NCBI RefSeq assembly: GCF_000220395.1
Contig: NW_004086421.1
Coordinates: 1 to 31,548 of the forward strand
From: Ichthyophthirius multifiliis
Taxonomy: Eukaryota; Ciliophora; Oligohymenophorea; Hymenostomatida
DNA length: 31,548 bases
Direction of reading: 5' to 3'
The stretch's first letter is position 1. Each line of letters opens with the position of its first letter. The notes below the pieces were generated by a model. That model did not search any database and was not told where the DNA came from. It was given only the letters and a program-made list of their open reading frames with translations. Positions 23,020 through 31,548 of this stretch are shown in pieces. A program made the position numbers and the translations under genes.

Positions 23020-26000
23020 TCATTAATTATCGCCTTAAACCTAATTTAAAAATCTAGATGATGGGATTAATTCGCATTATTTTAAAGTATTATTTAAAGA
23101 ATATCCAGTAATACATTTTGTGCATTAAATCGAATCACATTATATGCAATTACTAAATTTACTACTGCATTCGTAACAAAGGTTATATTTATAATTATAT
23201 ATATATATAAAATCTTAATAAAAACCATCCATACATTTTAAGCACATACCATTTTAGCTACATAAAGTACATCCTTAATTGCAATCAGTAGCATCTTTAT
23301 TAACTTCAATGCATTAATCTTCGTATTCATAATATTCATATCCATGAAAACATTTTAAGCAAATACTTGGTGTACAAGAACTACATTTACTGAATTTAAT
23401 AGTACAACTAAGGCATTTTATAGTTTAAATAGTTGGATTATCCACTGAATAATCATAAAAACCGTCTTAACATTTTAAGCATTTTTTAAATTAAGAAAGT
23501 TTCTCACATCCCTGAGTGTATTCTATTTCAGTACTTTCACCTCCTTCTTAAGTAAACGGTACACATTATTTTTTAGTTTAATTTAATTAATATCCATTCA
23601 TACATTTAACACATTAATGATAATCACAGGATTGACAATTTGGATATTTATAAACGCAATATAAACAAGTTTTATTCTCATAATATAGATAATAACCATC
23701 ATAGCATTCACTGCAACCAATATAATTACATTTTTTACAATTTTGAGTACATTCTAAGCATTTTTTTCTATGATCAGAATAGTAGCTTGCAGAAGGGCAT
23801 TCATCTACACAACTACCATCAATACTTACTAATTTACTTCCCTCACAAACAAAACATTAAGTTAATTTATTAGGATTACATAAGGAGCAATCTAACTAAC
23901 ACAAAGTGCATTTCTCGTCTAAACCTAATCTAAATCCATTATTAGTATCACATTGAGAACAGGTGATAGGATTATCTTATTAAAGACATCCTAAGGAATT
24001 CTTCTCACAAAATTAATTTTCTTAGTTTGCGAAATATCCAAAAGGACATTAACTTAAACACTCCTTATTATTATCATAATAAAAATAACTTTCTTTACAA
24101 GTAATGCAATAATGCTAATTATTTTTTTAACAAATTTTGCAATTTCCTTAACATTTATTAGACCAAAGATATTCGCAAATACCTAAATTTTAATTATAAA
24201 AATATCCTTATTTCTCATTGCATTTATCTACACACTAGTTTTCTTACAATAATGTCATAAACTAACATTTAGAACACTCATTAGCTGATGGTCCTGTGCA
24301 TCTAGAACAATTGCTATCACAAACTTAACATTTTTTAGCACTTCCAAAATAACCTAAAGGACAATCTGATTTGCAAGTATTATCTGGATTCAAGAATTTA
24401 CCTATAGGACATGTGCCTTCTACACAACTATGATTATCGACTACCCCAGAGCATTTTATGGAACAATCAACTCCTCCGAATCCAGCTTAGCAGATACATT
24501 GACCCTTTACACAAACTCCTTTTTCAGAACAAAAATTTGGACATATAGGAGTATAATTACAGAATCTCTCATAATCTTAAGGACATGTGATTTAACCATA
24601 TGCTTTTTGGCCACTTGGATCGACATCCTTTTTCATATTTTATTCCCCTTTTCTACATATAACTGTTAAATTAATTTCAGGGAAAACAACAGATATTTCA
24701 GAAGCATCAGAGGAACACTTGTATTAGTGACATCTGAATTTATCATAATACCATGAAGATTATGACTTTGTAGCTGTAGATTAGAAACATTTACTTTGAG
24801 TTGAATAATTAGATAATTTATTCTGTTCATCTTGTTTATCTTCTTATTCAGTTACACTATTAGGATTTGTACACTATCTATTTAGATATAATCTTATTAA
24901 ATTACATCCATCTACTAATGATTCAGATTCGTTATTACCTATTCCCTCATATTAGAATGTACATTACTTTTAAACGTTTAATTTAGGAAATTCAGGATAT
25001 TCAATTGCACTTTAGCAAGCGTTTTCTAAGAAATCGCAACCTTTTCCTTTTCCCCAGAATATATTATCTGCCATATTCTCGTTTACTTCAGGGTAAAAGC
25101 CTGTGTCTTTCAAAAGAGCAATTGTAAATATAGAAAGAACACTATTAGATACTACTTCAGATCCAACCATAATTTCATTAAAAATAACAGTTTTTTCCCA
25201 ATGAGAACTAATTGTACCTGAATTACCCTAGTTTATATGTATTTTTTTTAATATTTAAATATATACTTATATATACTTAATTTTCAAGTTACATTCCTTC
25301 AGCTGTAGGACAATTATAATATTTTCTAGTTACTTCTACTATATTTTTAGAAATTAAAATAGATGTTTATTTTCCTCTGTAAATTTTTTTTTTTAACAAT
25401 TTATCTTTAAAGTTAGCTCCATAAGATTTTCCAGTATCAGGATCAATCCAATATTACATTACTCTAACTGAGAAACCGAGTAAATGTAAAATTTCATGAA
25501 TAGTTATTTTCAAATGATTCTCAAATGTTGCCAGATCTCCTCCAAATTTTTTCATGTTTGATAAGTTAAATTAAACTATTCCGAAAATAGGTCTAGTGAT
25601 TATATCACTCGATATTGAACAATAAGTGGCACCAGCAATAACAATATTATTTTTATTAACATAAATTACATATATATGTAAATCTGAATTAGGAACTCCT
25701 ACTGTTTAATCTTTTATCGGAATTTAAAGACCTAAACATTTACTAAAAATATTTTTATTGAAAATGTTATTTTATGTTAATGGGTACACTTTCAAAAGTC
25801 TTTAAAAATAAAGCTTGGATGTCTCCATAAGATCCATTATATATATTTTTTATTAATCTGTTATACCTTAACCTAACTAGGTATAATCAATAGTTATTCT
25901 TATAGGTTTTGCTTTAGTTCCTGTTTAAAGAATGCGTTAATCATGGTTTAATTTTTCAATCTTTTGATAAGTTTCGTGCATTTTTCATAGTGATTTTGAA

Positions 26001-26088
26001 ATTCTATACTTTCATGACCACATTTACAGTTTGAATAAATCAATTTAACTAATATTAAAATACTAATTAAGATTAGTTTTTTAAACAT
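23020..26088 (-). CDS. Leishmanolysin-like metalloprotease with EGF and Cys-rich tail (copy G)
   Basis: Reads from ATG 26088 to TGA 23022-23020, about 1006 residues after removing the 49-nt intron and allowing for one missing base. A signal peptide (MFKKLILISILILVKLIYS) is followed by a pro-region. The M8 site HEILHLLGFS is at 25498-25484 (near residue 198), complete with the Gly. After the intron come SHWEK with the third zinc ligand and NEIMV. CSEKGVCVKGQCICQAGFGG is EGF/tenascin-like, and about 15 cysteine modules follow to the C-terminus. No membrane span or GPI signal is visible, so secretion is possible. A single A5 run at 25981-25985, where copy F has A6, breaks the frame near residue 36. 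The rest is consistent: span minus intron plus one base is a multiple of three. Compared with copies A and F, about 200 nt (one Cys-module block near 23520) are missing. Confidence 0.85.
25228..25276 (-). other. Intron in copy G (49 nt) with duplicated donor
   Basis: GTATATATAA directly followed by GTATATATTT, ending in AAACTAG on the minus strand. It is the copy F intron plus a ten-base duplication at the donor end. Splicing from the outer GT gives the frame into GNSGTISSHWEK; the inner GT would shift it. Confidence 0.82.
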
Positions 26089-26470
26089 TATTATTTTTTA
26101 TAATATTTTAAGTAATTTATTTTATATATTTAATTTTTATTTATTGGCTTAATCTCTTCTTTTTATTTAAATATAAAAATTAAAATTAATAAATATGTTT
26201 TTGGTTTTTATAGATTAAAAATTTAATTTTATATTACATAATTTGACCTTTTTTTTTTAATTATAATTTATTGCATTTTGAAAAAATCTAATATTTAGTA
26301 AAAATTAATTTTAAATAAAATTATCTATTATATATTTTTAATTTGTAAATGTTAATATATTTATATATAAATTTTCATTATTTATTATTAATATTTTTAT
26401 TTTTATGGTTTGAAATTCTTTAATATAAATAATATAAAAAGTATTTAAACATATATTATAAATAAAATAT
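26089..26470. repeat. 5' flank of copy G, homologous to the 5' flank of copy F
   Basis: Direct-orientation counterpart of 17140-17520, with many small indels. It presumably contains the promoter of copy G. Confidence 0.7.
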
Positions 26471-27096
26471 ATATAAAAAAACAAATGTATTAAATTAAAT
26501 AAAAAATAATTATATATATGATATATATTACATTATTTTAAAAAAATAAAATATATATTTTAAATATATTTTTAAATATATAAAATGAATAAAAAAAATT
26601 ATATTTATAATTAAAAAATTTAATTTTTTAAAATATAAAAAAATTTTATAGATGTATTATATTCTAACAATATATTTTATAAATGAATTAATTTTTATTT
26701 ATAAAAAAATAGTTTTATATAAATATCAATCTTATAAAAATAAAAAAACATATTTATTTGTATGAATAAAACTATATTTTATTATATAATTATTAATTAT
26801 TAAATTAATTTATAATAATATATCAAATTTATGTAAAATAATTTTTTTATTACTATATTTTAAATTTAAAGAGTTTTTTATATTAATAAAATTAAAAGAA
26901 TAATAAATTATTTATTAAATTTAAATCTTTTAATCTTTTAAAAATAATATATTAAAAATAAAATTAAAAAAAAAAAAAATATTTTTTATAAATAGAATAA
27001 AAAATAAAATATATATTAATTTATATATTTAAAGATAAAAATAATAAAAAAATAAAAAAATTTAATATAAAAAAAATATATATAAAAAAAAAAAAA

Positions 27097-27145
<49 letters not shown>

Positions 27146-27399
27146 AATATTTTTTTTATTTTACTCTATTATTATATTTATATAAAATTTTTATAAACAT
27201 ACATACTTTATTTTAATTATACTTTATTTAATTTATTTTTCTCAATATTTTTTAAAAATAAATGTCTATTAAACAGATCTTTAAAATTAATTAATACTTA
27301 ATATCTATTTTTTTTATTTAATTCTATATATTTAATCAAATTTTTCTAATTTATAATACTTTGTATTATAAATTTATGTTTTTAATATTTTTTTTTTAT
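26471..27399. other. AT-rich intergenic DNA
   Basis: A/T-only sequence with poly-A tracts and an (AT)n run of about 40 nt at 27100-27140. No gene is seen. Confidence 0.65.
27100..27140. repeat. (AT)n microsatellite
   Basis: About 20 AT dinucleotides just inside the right arm of the inverted repeat. Confidence 0.95.
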
Positions 27400-30300
27400 T
27401 CTAATAAACTAATTGCTATTTAGAATGAATTATATAGATTAATATTTATATAAAACTTTTATAAAAGTTATATATTAATTATAAGATAATTAAATAGAAA
27501 AAGATTTGTTTAAAAATATTTAAAATATAATAGAATTATATTGAATTTATTTTATTTATAAAAAAATCTAATTATTTTTATATTTATATAGAACTTAAAT
27601 AAAAATAATAAATATTAATCATAATAAAATATTATAATTTAATAACCATACAATTATATGCTATAACCATATAATTATATGCTAATTTTTAATAACCATA
27701 GAATTATATGCTTTTAGTAAAATAATTGATTATGAATTATTTTAATAATAAAATATATAATAAATAATATAAAAATTTAATATAATTTGTAAATAATAAC
27801 AATATATCAATATTAATGTATTTCTAAATTGAAATTAAAAATTTAGACTTTTTAACTTAATAAATATAAAAAAATTAATAAATAATTTAAAAAAATAATA
27901 ATAATACATCAAAAACAACTTATTCTAAATACATAAATACAATAATGATAGAAAATTATATAGATAATTCTAAAAATAATAAGTAATAAATTAATATTTA
28001 AAACTTATTTAACTTCAAAAATAAGTAAATATTACTAAAAAAATAACACAAATATTTAATAAAATATTAAGACAAAAAATTTAAAAAATATAATTAATAT
28101 ATAAAATATTATATATGATTAAAAATATTTTTAGTATATTAGTAAAAATATTTAACACACCAACAAAAAAATCATTACTAATATTCATATAAAAAATAAT
28201 GATAAAAGTAAGAATATATTTAAACACAATTAATACACTCTCTTTCGATCAAATTAATTATAAAATATGTAATATTAAAATTATTGCAAACAATAAAAGG
28301 TAAAAAAATATTAACTAAATTATAATAAACATTTTTAAGTGTCCTAAAAAAATAATAATATTGTGGTAAGCAAAAGAATATTATTTTTGAAAAATCTAAG
28401 TTATTCTAAATTTTAGATATATATAGACTAATAAAAATATTACTTTGTTTTAAGAAAATTATAGAATTCTCAATATAAAAATAAATAAAAATTGTAACAC
28501 AATAAAAAAAAATATATTCTAAAAAAATTAGCTAGATATAATAATATAATAAAATTTATAGAAAAAGAAAACAATATTATAAGAATATTTTATGGTATAA
28601 ATTCAGAATCAGATATAATAATATGAATTGATTAATTAATATTCTATGAAAAAATAAAATTAAAAAATAAAACCAAAAAATAATATATATATAATTATAA
28701 ATATAAATATATATAAATACTTAAAATATATAAATTTTTAGTTTTATATATTTTTAATATATTATATTATATAAATTCATTATATATAAATATATTATAT
28801 TCTTTATTTATATATGTTTACCTTAAAATAATTAAGGCAATTATTATTTTCTGAATATACTGTTTTAATATATATTAAAACTATAAATTTTAATATAATA
28901 CTTATAGAAAATTTAATATTTACAAATAAATTATTTAATAATAAAAAACTATAATTATTATTGTAATTTAATAAAATAAAATAATAAGAAAAATAAAAAT
29001 AAAAATTAGAAAATTAAGTTTTAATCAAATTTTATAATAATATAAATATTTTTTTATTTTCTTTTTAAATAAAATACAAATTAGAATTTAAAATTATTAT
29101 TTGTATGTATAAACTATTAGTTTATTATTTTATACTTATATCTATACATAATTTAGATTCATTTTACATCACAAATTTCTAAAGGTAATTATCATTCGAC
29201 AATTTTTTTTTTTTGAATTTGACAAAAAAAGATATTCTAAATCTAAAGTCATATGAAAATACAAAAAATATTGTTTTTACAAAGTATTTATGAATAATGC
29301 TATATTTAAATTAGTTAATTAACATAAAATCATAATAATAATTAAGAAAGATATATTCATCAAACGAATAAATCGTAAAATATTTTTTATTTATGGATTA
29401 CTCTATAATTAATTAAAATGAAAATTAAATGTTCAAAAATGAAAAGAAAAAAAAGAAAACAAAAATTTGTAATTACTAAAATTCATTAAAGCAAACTATA
29501 CTATTTTTCAACTTAATTATATAAGAAGATTCACTAAATGTTCATAGTGTTAAAAACACATAATATTATTGAAGTCACCAAATTATATATTTAAACATAA
29601 AAGAAAAATAAATAAAAAACTAAAAGTCTTTATTATAATTAATATAAAATTTCAACATAAATACAATTAACAAAAATATCTAAATAAATAAATAAAAATT
29701 AAAAGAATAAGGAAATAATCCAATAATCAAAATAGTAAAGATATTCAAACAATATATTAATAAATAATATAAAAATTAGGAAAAAAATAGAATTAAAAAT
29801 TTTTCAATATAAAATGATAAAAAAAATTATAAACCTATAAATATATATTTCTATTTTGTATAAAATAATTAGAATATAATTAAAGAATAAATTAATATTT
29901 TAAAAATAACATAGAGATTGCACCAAATTTAATATTTTAAACTTAAATGTGTATATAAATTATAATTTTTTTTATATTTGTAATTCTAATTTAATTATTT
30001 TTTAATAAAATTTTATAAATAATTATTTCTGTTAATTTTATATTGATTTATAAATTTAGCAGATAATTATCATTACAAAATCACTTATTTTATTTCAAAT
30101 ACAACTTTTTTATTATAATTAAATCTATTTTTAAAAAAATTATTTAAATTTAAAATAAATTTTACATTTGATTTAAAAAAAAAAATACATTTTCTGTATT
30201 TGGAAGTTGATAAAATTTATTAATATAATAAAATGTTTTTGATTTTTCAGGTTCAAGTATTTAATTTATTTTTTAATATTTAAAGTCCATATTATTTACT

Positions 30301-31000
30301 TCCAAATTCGCATTTTATTATTAATTTCTGACTTATCTTCAATTTTTTAAATATTTCTTATTCTTGTTAAATTTTCTTTTTGATTATTTAATTTTTAGCT
30401 TGAAATTTAAAATTGTTCAAAATCAACTTTATTATTTAGAATAAAAAAATGACCTTACAACCCAAACTATATCAAAATTTTTATAATATTTTTAAGTCTT
30501 TTAATTATTATATATAAAAATATAAATATAAATTATTGAATTAATATATAAATTAATTATTTTAATCTCAATTATTGTTTAAATAAAATAAATTTTATAT
30601 TGGTTAGAAAAAATATATAAACTAACCATTATTATATTAATTCTTTAAAAACATATAAAAATTAATAATTAATAATTTTTTTTTGTATTATTAAAAAATA
30701 TAAATTTCATAAATTGTTTATAAATTTAATATTTTTTAAAAAATTATGAAGTATTTTTTTTACGAGAGTTTTTTCTTTGCAATAATGTATTAATTCATTT
30801 TTAATCTTTAAATAAAATTATATATAAATTAATATAAAATAAAAAAATTATAAAATAATGCAATATTTTTAAAATATATACATCACGCAAGGAAATCAGT
30901 AACATAATACGATTCTTTATTAAGATTTTGTGGAATAGAAACAATTTTTTTTATTTATGATAACACAGCATAAATAAATATAATTTTTAAAAATTAATAA
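27400..31000 (-). repeat. Right arm of the large diverged inverted repeat
   Basis: The reverse complement aligns with 18640-22480 over most of its length. Its inner end lies about 1.3 kb beyond the start of copy G. It carries three copies of the 21-nt unit found once in the left arm, and a segment (about 30185-30280) whose minus strand reads LEPEKS in the ciliate code, as does the plus strand at 19390-19410. No complete gene is visible. Confidence 0.72.
27642..27712. repeat. Three 21-nt repeats
   Basis: Units at 27642-27662, 27663-27683 and 27692-27712: ATAACCAT, then two bases, then AATTATATGCT. They differ only at unit position 10 (C, T, G). The first two abut; the third follows after 8 nt. 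The unit contains the palindromic core ATAATTAT in one copy. Confidence 0.92.
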
Positions 31001-31548
31001 ATATAATTTTTAGTAAAAAACATGAATTAGAAAAATATATAAAAAAATAAAATTATTAAACATATAAAAAATTAAAAAAATAATACAAATATAATTTTAT
31101 ATATTTTTATATATATTGAGGCTAAAAATATTCGATTAAAAATTATTAAGATAAGAATAGATTTAATTAAAAAAAATTGCGATATATAAAAATAGTTGTA
31201 AATATATATATAAAAAAATATCTAAAAGAAAATATAAATTTATATTGAAATAATTATTTAATTTTTCTAAACATTATGCATATAAAAACTTAATTTTAGT
31301 AATATTAATAATAAAAATATAATAAGTAAATGATTATAATAAGAGGATAAAAAAAATTTAAATAAAAAGATTATTATATATAAAAATATATATATATTAT
31401 AAAATATAATATATAATATATAAAATATATAAATATTTATATATTTATATAATTTTATATATATATAAATATTTTTCTATTTATTTTAATAATATGTAAA
31501 TTTTATTTTTTTAATACTGACATTAAAATTAAATTAAATAATTTTTTT
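31001..31548. other. AT-rich DNA at the window end
   Basis: A/T-only sequence with TATA-type simple repeats around 31380-31470. I see no gene and no clear match to the left arm beyond this point. Confidence 0.6.

Noticed and set aside
27642..27712. The three 21-nt repeats as a CRISPR array
   Set aside because: Spacers are 0 and 8 nt, the host is a eukaryote, and there are no cas genes.
1..31548. tRNA or other structured RNA genes
   Set aside because: No T-arm consensus or GC-richer cloverleaf stretch stands out on either strand; a covariance-model scan would be needed to exclude them.

Overview
The window is very AT-rich nuclear DNA from a ciliate that reads TAA and TAG as glutamine and uses TGA as its only stop. 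Under the standard code nothing long is open. Under the ciliate code six coding regions and one broken gene read through hundreds of TAA/TAG codons and end at TGA. Introns are few, tiny (39-60 nt) and GT..AG. The extreme AT content, the gene density and the family of leishmanolysin-like proteases with long cysteine-rich tails fit a macronuclear contig of a hymenostome such as Ichthyophthirius multifiliis. Tetrahymena is a less likely alternative. The species call is inference.

Layout. (1) 1-984 (+): 3' end of a cysteine-rich surface or secreted protein gene (copy A), cut by the window edge. (2) 2245-2902 (-): glutathione peroxidase of the GPx4 type, three exons, with an in-frame TGA at the selenocysteine position and a good SECIS-like hairpin just after the stop. 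(3) 5893-6576 (+): PX-domain (phosphoinositide-binding) protein. (4) 7092-11000 (-): 5-oxoprolinase, full length, one intron. (5) 11884-12963 (+): LETM1-domain mitochondrial inner-membrane protein. (6) 14021-17139 (-): copy F, a leishmanolysin-like metalloprotease with a cysteine-rich tail, broken by several one-base deletions and a sequence gap. (7) 23020-26088 (-): copy G, a tandem paralogue of F with one frameshift. The rest is non-coding AT-rich DNA with TA microsatellites.

Beyond the genes, the non-coding arms at about 18640-22480 and 27400-31000 are diverged inverted copies of each other, about 3.6-3.8 kb each, and they bracket copy G. The arm on the right carries three tandem copies of a 21-nt unit that occurs once on the left.

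Working together: GPx consumes glutathione, and 5-oxoprolinase returns 5-oxoproline to glutamate for glutathione synthesis, so two glutathione-cycle genes lie about 4 kb apart; there is no evidence of joint control. 5-oxoprolinase and LETM1 are divergent and share an 883-nt intergenic region. The single-copy genes have intact frames, while every leishmanolysin-family copy carries one-base deletions, so the damage is confined to the duplicated family.
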